From contig JBBQWV010000003.1 in assembly GCA_038210275.1 (NCBI GenBank), positions 124,001 through 188,000 on the forward strand: a DNA stretch of 64,000 nt, in the 5' to 3' direction. The notes beneath the pieces are model-generated. The model did no database searches, had not been told where the DNA came from, and saw only the letters and a program-made list of their open reading frames with translations. The stretch comes from PALSA-1296 sp038210275 (GTDB taxonomy: Bacteria > Bacteroidota > Ignavibacteria > Palsa-1295). Positions 52,044 to 59,879 of this stretch are shown one piece after another (position 1 is the first letter of the stretch; each line of letters starts with the position of its first letter). The position numbers were made by a program, and so were the translations under genes.

Positions 52044-54281
52044 ATGAAAAATTGTATATCCTTCTTCTTTATTTCTTTTTTGTTTGCTTCTATAGGTGCA
52101 GCACAGGTGCCATTTTGGCACCAGACTAATGGACCTGAAGCAGGTACATTAAGTGATATGACTATTGATTCCTCCGGTAACGTCATCGTTTGGACTTATG
52201 GCAGTGGTGTCTATAGAAGCTTAGATAATGGCAGCACATGGCAATTATTAAACAAAGGGATGCCGAGCCTCAATATGAAACGCGGCGCAAGCGGACCTTC
52301 GGGGTATTTATTCGCGATCAATAGATATAATCAGACTTTCAGATTTAATGAAAACTTCCCTACGGCGTTATGGGAAGAAATAACTCCAAATCGAGATACA
52401 ATCATTCTAACGAACGACATCCTTGCTGATCCGAATGGTGCAGTTTATTTGGCAACGGCGAACGGAATTCTGCGTTCAGATGATAATGGTCTTACTTGGA
52501 ACAAGAAAAATATTAACTTAAGGGATTCTATCACTAAGAAAAAAGCAGATTCTAATGCACGATTTCTGGCTATAGATGGAAATGGAAATCTTTTTGCTGC
52601 TTTAGAATTTGGTGGGATATTCCGTTCAAGTAATAAAGGAGATACATGGACTAAACTTCAATCCCGCGATCCTGAAGGTCAGCAGATTAGTGCGATCGTT
52701 GCCGAGCCGAATGGAAATATCATTGTCGGAAATTTAGGATACAGGGGTTTGGTTATCGGAGGAAATATCTATGTATCTTCCGATACTGGAAGAACATGGG
52801 ATTCAGTCTATCATCGTCCTGAAACGACACCGGAAGTGAAGAACGATATTGATAAGATTGTTCGTATTCCTGGCTCAGATTTCCTCTATGCAAATGCCCA
52901 TGGAATAACTTTGCGTTCAATAAACAATGGCTATACTTGGAATGTCATGGATAGTGATAAGCGAGGTGATGAACCGTTTTCGATGGGTGTATATAAAAAT
53001 AATATTTTTCAAATGAGTGAACCCGACGGAATATTTCTTTCCAATGATCAAGGCTTTACATGGTCTGCAAAAAATTCCGGATTGCTTGCACAAAATATGT
53101 ATGACATCGCAATAAATTCCAAACAAGAATTATTCGGCATTACTGAATACGGATTGCATCGCTCAACAAACAATGGTGATACATGGGATCAAGCTCCTGA
53201 ATACGGTGAGACTTATTTCCCCAGTATTTATATTGATCAGAAAGATTTCCTTTATATAGGGACAAGTTACGGACTCTTTCGTTCAAAAGATAATGGTAAT
53301 TCACTAAGCCATATCGTCATTAATCTTGATACAAGTCTGAAGTTTAACATCATCATTCAAGTTGGTAAAGATCGTACAGGATCAAAACTGTATTGTTCGA
53401 GTATCCTCGCCGATCTTGGATTTATTTATTCGACAGATGACGGCGATAGCTGGGCAAAAGTAACAGGTTTGGAGGCTGCATCGGTAAGCGCATTTGCATT
53501 CGCATCTCAGGACACTATTCTCGTTGCAGATAACGGCAGTAATTATTACAGGTCTATTAATAATGGGCAGACATGGGATCTCATTTCCAGCAACAATAAC
53601 GGAACATACCAACTTCTTATAAACTCTGACGGTTCATATCTTTCTCGTGTAAAGAATGGCGGGAATGAAGGTATTTACCGCTCAACCGATGGTGCGCAAA
53701 CTTGGAATAAAATTTTCCCACCTTCATCAGATTTCCCTTCATTCACACAATTCTTTTCTATGATGATTGATCACGATGGTCGGATCATCGTTTGTACTGA
53801 TAGCGGCATTTATCGGTCAAGTGAGAATAAGTTTTTTAACACTTGGTCAGCAGTCAGCACCGGTATGACGGCGAATGATTTTCCGAATCACTATATAAGT
53901 GCTGCCGGTGTTGTAGAAAACCCGGTAACTCACGTATTTTATGCAGCATCCCGTGGACTTAGTGTATTTAAGAGCATACCCGACCTCAATGGGGTTTCGG
54001 ATTACTCTGAGCCGGTAGTTTCATCTTTTAATATACAAGCTTCACCAAACCCATTTTCCGCTTCAACCAATATTTCTTTTAGAACTAAGCACTCCAGCAA
54101 TTTAACGCTCGAGGTTTATGACGTTTTGGGAAGACTTGTGAAGACCTTATACAATGGAATTGCAGATCAAACAGAACAACTCGTTTCTTTCGACGGAAGC
54201 AGCCTTCCAAGCGGAAGTTATCTTTTGAGTTTGAGCGATGGCCGGAATACTTCTACACTGTGGGTGACCTTAACAAGATAA
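52044..54281 (+). CDS. T9SS-exported VPS10/BNR-repeat beta-propeller protein
   Basis: Secreted protein of 745 residues with a signal peptide (about 1-20, ending GAAQ). The body (25-650) is a chain of BNR/sortilin-type blades carrying GVYRSLDNGSTWQLL, GILRSDDNGLTWNKK, GIFRSSNKGDTWTKL, GLHRSTNNGDTWDQA and GIYRSTDGAQTWNKI. The last 80 residues are a Por type A sorting domain (ASPNPFSASTNISFRT ... GSYLLSLSDG). It is smaller than the protein at 29019 and has a simpler repeat. It is probably a surface propeller with an adhesive or binding role; no catalytic signature was found. A structured, terminator-bearing leader precedes it and a strong terminator follows. Confidence 0.83.
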   Translation: MKNCISFFFISFLFASIGAAQVPFWHQTNGPEAGTLSDMTIDSSGNVIVWTYGSGVYRSLDNGSTWQLLNKGMPSLNMKRGASGPSGYLFAINRYNQTFRFNENFPTALWEEITPNRDTIILTNDILADPNGAVYLATANGILRSDDNGLTWNKKNINLRDSITKKKADSNARFLAIDGNGNLFAALEFGGIFRSSNKGDTWTKLQSRDPEGQQISAIVAEPNGNIIVGNLGYRGLVIGGNIYVSSDTGRTWDSVYHRPETTPEVKNDIDKIVRIPGSDFLYANAHGITLRSINNGYTWNVMDSDKRGDEPFSMGVYKNNIFQMSEPDGIFLSNDQGFTWSAKNSGLLAQNMYDIAINSKQELFGITEYGLHRSTNNGDTWDQAPEYGETYFPSIYIDQKDFLYIGTSYGLFRSKDNGNSLSHIVINLDTSLKFNIIIQVGKDRTGSKLYCSSILADLGFIYSTDDGDSWAKVTGLEAASVSAFAFASQDTILVADNGSNYYRSINNGQTWDLISSNNNGTYQLLINSDGSYLSRVKNGGNEGIYRSTDGAQTWNKIFPPSSDFPSFTQFFSMMIDHDGRIIVCTDSGIYRSSENKFFNTWSAVSTGMTANDFPNHYISAAGVVENPVTHVFYAASRGLSVFKSIPDLNGVSDYSEPVVSSFNIQASPNPFSASTNISFRTKHSSNLTLEVYDVLGRLVKTLYNGIADQTEQLVSFDGSSLPSGSYLLSLSDGRNTSTLWVTLTR

Positions 54282-54300
54282 TATAATTGTGAAATAAAAA

Positions 54301-54335
54301 GAAAGCCCTGTGAAAACAGGGCTTTCTTTTTATTT
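54301..54335. terminator. Bidirectional terminator between the T9SS gene and lon
   Basis: GAAAGCCCTG (54301-54310) and CAGGGCTTTC (54317-54326) form a perfect 10-bp stem with TGAAAA loop, flanked by T-rich sequence on the right and A-rich on the left; the two genes are convergent. Confidence 0.92.
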
Positions 54336-56960
54336 CTTTCTTTTCTTCACAGATTTTTGTATCTTTTTCGTCTTGGCTTTTGAAACTCCAAGCTTAAATT
54401 CTTTTGCCGGAGTTTTTAAGTCGAAAACAAATTGCACTGCCTGCTCGATCTTTTCGATCGGAATGATATTCAGTCCGTCAAGAATTTTCTTCGGGATCTC
54501 GGTAAGGCTTTTTCGATTTTCTTCCGGAATGAGCACACACTGGATTCCCTCTCGCTGTGCAGCCAGAAGTTTTTCTTGCAAGCCCCCGATGGGCAACACA
54601 TTCCCGCGCAGCGTTATTTCCCCTGTCATTGCAAGATCTCCGCGAACTGGTTTGCCTGTTAGGGCAGAAAGCATTGCCATCGTCAATGTGATTCCTGCGC
54701 TTGGACCGTCTTTTGGGACTGCTCCTTCGGGCAAGTGGATATGAATTTCTTTATCTTTGACAAAATTTGGTTTCAATCCAAACGAAACAGCATTCGAACG
54801 CAAATAACTTAATGCAGCTTGAGCTGATTCTTTCATCACATCGCCAAGTTGTCCGGTCAGCGTCAGCTTTTCCGTACCTGCCATCACTGTAACTTCGACT
54901 GGCAGAACGTCACCGCCGGTACTTGTCCATGCCAAGCCCATCACTGCGCCGATCTTTGGCTGCAGCTCTTTTTTCGAAGTCTGATATTTGGGTACACCGA
55001 GATATTCTTCGACTTTCTCCGGCGTTACTTCAATACATATATCTTTATCAAGAATAATTCGTGTCGGAGTGGATTCGAGTTTTCCATCCTCGTTTACGAG
55101 GACATCTGAGAGCGGTTGTACCTTCTCAATTATTACAGCCTGTTCAGGATGTTTTTTTATTTCTTCGCTCACTAAAATACGCGCAACTTTACGGCATACT
55201 TTTGCGACCATGCGCACGACTTCACGGACGCCCGCTTCTTCAGTGTAATTGCGGATGATCTTCAAGATCGCCGCATCTGTGAATTTTACATTCTCAGAAG
55301 GAAGTCCATGTGCTGCAAGCTGATCGGGAATAACGTGACGTTTAGCGATCTCTAATTTATCATGCTCTAAATATCCCGGAAGTTCTATCACTTCCATTCT
55401 ATCCATTAATGGCAATGGAATATTATAGGCTATATTTGCAGTCGTAACAAAAAAGACATTCGAGAGATCGTAATCAACATCTAAGTAATGATCTACGAAA
55501 GCGCTATTTTGCTCGGGGTCTAAAACTTCAAGCAGTGCAGAACTCGGATCGCCTCGGAAATCCATTGACATCTTATCAATTTCATCGAGCAGGATAAGCG
55601 GATTCGTCACTCCTGCACGCTTCATTGATTGGATGAGTTTGCCGGGAAGCGCACCGATATAGGTTCTCCGGTGACCACGAATCTCCGCTTCATCGCGTAC
55701 GCCACCGAGGGAAATACGGATAAATTCTCTTCCTAAAGCATTCGCAATCGAACGCGCAAGAGAAGTTTTTCCAACACCCGGAGGTCCAACGAGACAAAGT
55801 ATCTGCCCCTTTGTTTTCTCGACAAGATTTAATACTGCAATATGTTCTAAAATTCTTTCCTTAGGTTTTTCAAGAGCAAAGTGGTCGTTGTCCAAGACTT
55901 TGCATACGTGCTCAGTATTGAGATTATCCTGTGAGCGCTTATGCCAGGGCACCTGTGCAAGCCATTCGAGATATGTGCGAATAACCCCAGCCTCCGGCGA
56001 CATCGAAGGAGTTTTCTTGAGCCGCTCAATCTCTTCATCAGCTTTTGCCTGAACAGTTGGTGGAAGTTTTGCATCAGCTATTTGCTGAGCAAGTTTACCC
56101 ATTTCAGGATGCTCTTCTATCTCTTCATCACCTAACTCTTTTTTCAGGATTCGAATTTGTTCATGGAGAAAATATTTTCTCTGCGAATTCTGAATTGTAC
56201 TTTGGACTTTCTGATCAATGTCTTGCTCTATCTTCAGTATATCAATTTCCGAAGCAAGCAAGCCGCTGATATGGAGATACTGTTCGCGAATATCGGTAAG
56301 CTCTAAGATACGCTGTTTCGAATCAAGATCTTTCGTAATATGTGCTGCAATATAAAAAAGCTTTCTGCGCGGATCAACAATATTTTCAAACGCCATCATC
56401 ACTTCCGGCGGATGTTGGATCGAATGTTTGATATAATTACGGAATTGCTCGGAGGTATGCCGCACAAGCGCTTCAAGTTCAGGAGTATCAATGCGAACCG
56501 GAGTGATCACTTCTACTTCCGCTTCTATATGTCCATCGGCAGCAATATATTTTTTTGCGATCGCCTGTTCTAATCCATCTACTAAAACTTTCACAAGCCC
56601 ATTCGGTAACCGAATAATACGGACGATCTTTGCAAGAGTGCCATGATAAAAAAGCTCTTCTTTGTTCGGATCATCAACTGCTGAGTTTTTTTGAGCAACG
56701 AGAAAAAGATATTTCTCTCGTGCCATCGCAGACATAGTTGCCGATAACGAAGACTCTCTACCAACAAGAACCGGGAAGATCATATACGGAAAAATTATGA
56801 CGTCCCGCAAAGCGAGAACCGGAATCTTCGAAGGGATCTTCGCTAACTCTATGGTCTCTTCAGAACCCACTAAAGATTTCAGATCAATATCTGATTCGAT
56901 GTCGATTTGCTCTCCCTTGGGTAAGACCTTCTTCTCTTTTAAAATTTTCTCTTTTGCCAT
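54330..56960 (-). CDS. lon: ATP-dependent protease La
   Basis: Cytoplasmic protein quality-control protease, 876 residues against the usual 780-820. It has an N-terminal LON substrate domain (about 45-240: KIPVLALRDVIIFPYMIFPVLVGR), a coiled helical part, the AAA domain with GPPGVGKTSLARSIANALG near 390 and LLDEIDKMSMDFRGDP, and a protease domain with the catalytic serine in PKDGPSAGITL and lysine in GGLQEKLLAAQR. The surplus is an N-terminal basic/acidic segment and a lysine-rich tail (TKKIQKSVKKRKK). carA lies upstream on the same strand after about 105 bp. No obvious heat-shock (CIRCE) element was seen. Confidence 0.96.
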   Translation of the reverse strand: MAKEKILKEKKVLPKGEQIDIESDIDLKSLVGSEETIELAKIPSKIPVLALRDVIIFPYMIFPVLVGRESSLSATMSAMAREKYLFLVAQKNSAVDDPNKEELFYHGTLAKIVRIIRLPNGLVKVLVDGLEQAIAKKYIAADGHIEAEVEVITPVRIDTPELEALVRHTSEQFRNYIKHSIQHPPEVMMAFENIVDPRRKLFYIAAHITKDLDSKQRILELTDIREQYLHISGLLASEIDILKIEQDIDQKVQSTIQNSQRKYFLHEQIRILKKELGDEEIEEHPEMGKLAQQIADAKLPPTVQAKADEEIERLKKTPSMSPEAGVIRTYLEWLAQVPWHKRSQDNLNTEHVCKVLDNDHFALEKPKERILEHIAVLNLVEKTKGQILCLVGPPGVGKTSLARSIANALGREFIRISLGGVRDEAEIRGHRRTYIGALPGKLIQSMKRAGVTNPLILLDEIDKMSMDFRGDPSSALLEVLDPEQNSAFVDHYLDVDYDLSNVFFVTTANIAYNIPLPLMDRMEVIELPGYLEHDKLEIAKRHVIPDQLAAHGLPSENVKFTDAAILKIIRNYTEEAGVREVVRMVAKVCRKVARILVSEEIKKHPEQAVIIEKVQPLSDVLVNEDGKLESTPTRIILDKDICIEVTPEKVEEYLGVPKYQTSKKELQPKIGAVMGLAWTSTGGDVLPVEVTVMAGTEKLTLTGQLGDVMKESAQAALSYLRSNAVSFGLKPNFVKDKEIHIHLPEGAVPKDGPSAGITLTMAMLSALTGKPVRGDLAMTGEITLRGNVLPIGGLQEKLLAAQREGIQCVLIPEENRKSLTEIPKKILDGLNIIPIEKIEQAVQFVFDLKTPAKEFKLGVSKAKTKKIQKSVKKRKK

Positions 56961-57065
56961 GAAATATTAATGTTATCATCTGCCCGTATTCTTGGGCATA
57001 AGAATATAACAAAATTGCGGCAAAATTGTGCGACCAAAGGCGGGCGGGCGCAATGATTGCCCTAT

Positions 57066-58157
57066 TTAGCGCAGCATTTGCATGAATTCACTAAAAAGGT
57101 AGTCACTTTCATGTGGTCCCGGAGAGGCTTCGGGATGGTATTGCACAGCAAATATAGGAAGTTCTTTATGACGAAAACCTTCGACGGTGTTATCATTGAG
57201 ATTTAAATGCGTCAGTTCGCAGCTATCGGGCATTGAATCCCAATTCACGCAAAATCCATGATTTTGTGAAGTGATCTCGATCTTCCCTGTTTGCAGATTT
57301 TTCACTGGATGATTTGCTCCGCGATGACCAAATTTTAATTTATATGTTTCACCGCCTAAAGCCAATGAAAGAAGTTGATTTCCAAGACAAATTCCAAATA
57401 TGGGTTGCTTCACTTTTTTTACAAGCTGCTTCACGGTTTCAATTCCGTCTTTCACTGCATCCGGGTCGCCGGGTCCATTTGAAAGAAAAACGCCGTCCGG
57501 TTTATGCTCTTGTATTTCCTCATAGGTTGTCGTTGAAGGCATCACGGTTAGCCGTGCCCCGTGATCGGAAAGTTTATGTAAAATATTTTGCTTGATGCCA
57601 TAATCTATTACGACAACGTGCGGTGAATTTTTGATTTTTCCATCAATCGAATAGGTCTTCGAAGTCGTTACACCTTTCGTGAGGTCGAGACCAGTCATGA
57701 CAGGAATTTGCAGTGTTGCCGCAAGTAACTCTTCGGCAGGAATATCTTCCGTTGATACGATTCCACGAAGTGCACCTTCTGACCTGAGGATTCTTACAAG
57801 TTTACGAGTATCAATTCCTTCAATCGCAAGGATATTATTATTGCTCAGAAATTTAGCGATGCTCCCTGTTGAACGCCAATTTGAATACTCTTCAGCAAGT
57901 TCGCGGACAATGAATCCACTGACGAAAGGCTTGATGCTTTCAAGATCTTCATCAGTCGCCCCATAGTTTCCAATTAGTGGATTCGTCATGGTGACTATCT
58001 GTCCGGCGTAAGATGGGTCAGTCAAGATTTCTTGGTAACCGGTAATGCTCGTCGTGAACACGACTTCCCCGCCGGTGCGCAATTTTTCAACAGCACCGAA
58101 CGCCATTCCGTGAAAGACTACCCCGTTCTCTAAAATCAGTCGCGCTTGTTTTTTCAT
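57066..58157 (-). CDS. carA: Carbamoyl-phosphate synthase, small (glutaminase) subunit
   Basis: Hydrolyses glutamine and channels ammonia to CarB for carbamoyl phosphate used by pyrimidine and arginine synthesis. The 363 residues show the CarA N-terminal domain (ENGVVFHGMAFGA; TSITGYQEILTDPSYAGQIVTMTNP) and a class I amidotransferase domain. The nucleophile is in IFGICLGNQLLSLALGG, with the histidine and glutamate in VQYHPEASPGPHE. carB is not adjacent. A terminator of the upstream B12 operon lies just before it, so it probably has its own promoter. Confidence 0.96.
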   Translation of the reverse strand: MKKQARLILENGVVFHGMAFGAVEKLRTGGEVVFTTSITGYQEILTDPSYAGQIVTMTNPLIGNYGATDEDLESIKPFVSGFIVRELAEEYSNWRSTGSIAKFLSNNNILAIEGIDTRKLVRILRSEGALRGIVSTEDIPAEELLAATLQIPVMTGLDLTKGVTTSKTYSIDGKIKNSPHVVVIDYGIKQNILHKLSDHGARLTVMPSTTTYEEIQEHKPDGVFLSNGPGDPDAVKDGIETVKQLVKKVKQPIFGICLGNQLLSLALGGETYKLKFGHRGANHPVKNLQTGKIEITSQNHGFCVNWDSMPDSCELTHLNLNDNTVEGFRHKELPIFAVQYHPEASPGPHESDYLFSEFMQMLR

Positions 58158-58173
58158 TGCAAAATATCGTCAT

Positions 58174-58200
58174 AAAAAAGGCTCCCCGAAGGAGCCTCTT
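58174..58200 (-). terminator. Terminator of the B12-uptake operon
   Basis: On the minus strand AGGCTCC and GGAGCCT pair with a short loop, followed by TTTTTTAT. It lies between the DUF6580-like gene and carA. Confidence 0.85.
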
Positions 58201-58241
58201 AGCCTATAAAATAAACCGAATATCGTTTGAATCTTTCAGCA

Positions 58242-58811
58242 TTACTGAATTGCCAGTTTCTTCTTTGCTGTCGGTAAAAATACTTTTGCCATTTCAAATC
58301 CTCCGAAAAGAACGGCTGAGAACAGCACATCCGAAAGAAGTGAATTCCTATAAAATGGCAATGCCATCGTATAGCTCTGAATCAAGCCGCCGATAGTATG
58401 CGGATAGAGCGTCGTATAAAACGGCCACCATGCAAAATTCGTGACAAGAAAGAAAGTCAGCGAACCTCCAAGTGTGACAAGAATATACCGAAGCAGTGAA
58501 GGCTTTCCAGAATAATATCTGGCGATAAAAAACATCAGCCCGAACGATCCATAGACAACCATCATATACGGAAGATCATAAAAGCCGATAATCGCATCGG
58601 TTATGAACATCGTGATAAATGGAACAAGAATTCCGTACTTGCTTCTGCTCAGATATGCTCCGGCAAATATGACTGTGCCAGTGACGGCATTAAAATTAGG
58701 AATATCAATTGCCTTAAAAAGCAAGCGTGTTCCGATGCCAATAATGACAAGTGTCGCAGCAAGCAGAAATTCCGCTTTCTGCTCGTCTTTTGTTAAAATG
58801 TTGTTTTTCAT
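58242..58811 (-). CDS. DUF6580/ECF S-component-like membrane protein
   Basis: Integral inner-membrane protein of 189 residues from the ATG at 58811, with five to six transmembrane segments (FLLAATLVIIGIGTRLLF, VTGTVIFAGAYL, LVPFITMFITDAIIGFY, MMVVYGSFGLMFFIA, YILVTLGGSLTFFLVTNFAWW, LLSDVLFSAVLFGGFEM). Size and layout resemble solute-binding S-components of energy-coupling-factor transporters and the DUF6580 putative transporters. It is third in the riboswitch-controlled operon, 26 nt after the BtuG-like gene, so the likely cargo is cobalamin or a precursor. It contains no cysteine, unlike BtuM-type cobalamin S-components that use one to bind cobalt. No EcfA or EcfT gene is adjacent. Confidence 0.7.
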   Translation of the reverse strand: MKNNILTKDEQKAEFLLAATLVIIGIGTRLLFKAIDIPNFNAVTGTVIFAGAYLSRSKYGILVPFITMFITDAIIGFYDLPYMMVVYGSFGLMFFIARYYSGKPSLLRYILVTLGGSLTFFLVTNFAWWPFYTTLYPHTIGGLIQSYTMALPFYRNSLLSDVLFSAVLFGGFEMAKVFLPTAKKKLAIQ

Positions 58812-58837
58812 GTTATGCAAAAATACGCAAAGATTTA

Positions 58838-59860
58838 TTATTTTCTGTAAATAGCGAAATGTCCGGGGCTAACACCTGAATTTAATGTCTTCTTCAAAGT
58901 GCCGCTTGTTGCGTCAAAGATGTCAACAACTCCGGGGCTGGAAAAGTCCTTCGCATCGCCTAAAATTAGTTCGTTATTAACCGGATCAAAATATCCTTTA
59001 TAATATCCTTTCGTCAGGAAAGACGAGAATTTATGCGTTGCAAGATCGAGTTTATCTGTGCGATCTCCGTAGGTTACGTATGCCACACTTCCGGCTGGTA
59101 TTAACACATTGATAAAATCCGTTGAGGGTAACGTGATGGAATCTGTGATTGAAAAGGTAACCGGATCAACCCAAAGTATTTTTGGCTGCGAAACACCAAA
59201 ATTTCCATAGGTCAGGACTATCACTGAACTCCGCGAACTATCGATCATGACTTGAGCCGGAGAGTCACCGATGTATTTATTGCTTAAGACTTGCTTTGTC
59301 GCAACGTCGATGACTTCAAGTTTATTGCTGTTCGTGCAGATAAATGCTTTCCCTCCGAAAATACCAATATCCTGCTGAGCAGTATCAATGTTGATTGTCG
59401 AGGTAAGAGTATTTGAGTTCAAGTTCATCACCGCTATCTGCTTGTTCTTGAATTCCGTCACCCATACTTCAGTTGATGAGACTTGCGCCATTTTGAATGG
59501 CGTTACTTGTCCGGGAAATTGAATGGAGGTTCTATCAGCAATCGAATCTGGATTGACGACTTCGATTTTATTTGAATTCTCCAAAACGATATAGAGCTTT
59601 TTGCCAAAAAACTGAATATCATTTCCTATATCACCAAGCGGCTGAATAATATTCTGAGTAAAAGTCGTGTCATTACCTTTTATCGAATAGGCATCAAGTT
59701 GTGCATTGTTCTTCCCGAAGCCTCCTTCGCTCACTATAAAGAGTGTTGTGCCCGTTATTGTCACCTCTGGTGGTTTCGGGCTTACTGTGCTTTCGCAGGA
59801 ATACAATATCGTACTGAAAGCGAGTAAGAGAAGTGTAAGTATTTTATTTGTGTTTTTCAT
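58838..59860 (-). CDS. BtuG-like surface lipoprotein, beta-propeller
   Basis: A 340-residue lipoprotein (lipobox LYSC, cysteine at residue 22) whose mature part is a YncE/NHL-type propeller of about seven blades. These show as repeats such as NKIEVVNPDSIADRTSIQFP, KQIAVMNLNSNTLTSTINID and NKLEVIDVATKQVLSN. In Bacteroides the protein BtuG has this fold, sits on the cell surface and hands vitamin B12 to the TonB-dependent receptor BtuB. Here the gene lies 19 nt downstream of a TonB-dependent receptor under a cobalamin riboswitch, so the same role is inferred. Other YncE-like propellers exist in non-B12 loci; the context decides the call. Confidence 0.78.
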   Translation of the reverse strand: MKNTNKILTLLLLAFSTILYSCESTVSPKPPEVTITGTTLFIVSEGGFGKNNAQLDAYSIKGNDTTFTQNIIQPLGDIGNDIQFFGKKLYIVLENSNKIEVVNPDSIADRTSIQFPGQVTPFKMAQVSSTEVWVTEFKNKQIAVMNLNSNTLTSTINIDTAQQDIGIFGGKAFICTNSNKLEVIDVATKQVLSNKYIGDSPAQVMIDSSRSSVIVLTYGNFGVSQPKILWVDPVTFSITDSITLPSTDFINVLIPAGSVAYVTYGDRTDKLDLATHKFSSFLTKGYYKGYFDPVNNELILGDAKDFSSPGVVDIFDATSGTLKKTLNSGVSPGHFAIYRK

Positions 59861-59879
59861 TGGTATTTTTGGTCGTTAA

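Noticed and set aside
57000..57065. Heat-shock type operator upstream of lon
   Set aside because: A small TGCCC/GGGCA hairpin lies near 56980-56996, but no CIRCE or HAIR sequence is present.
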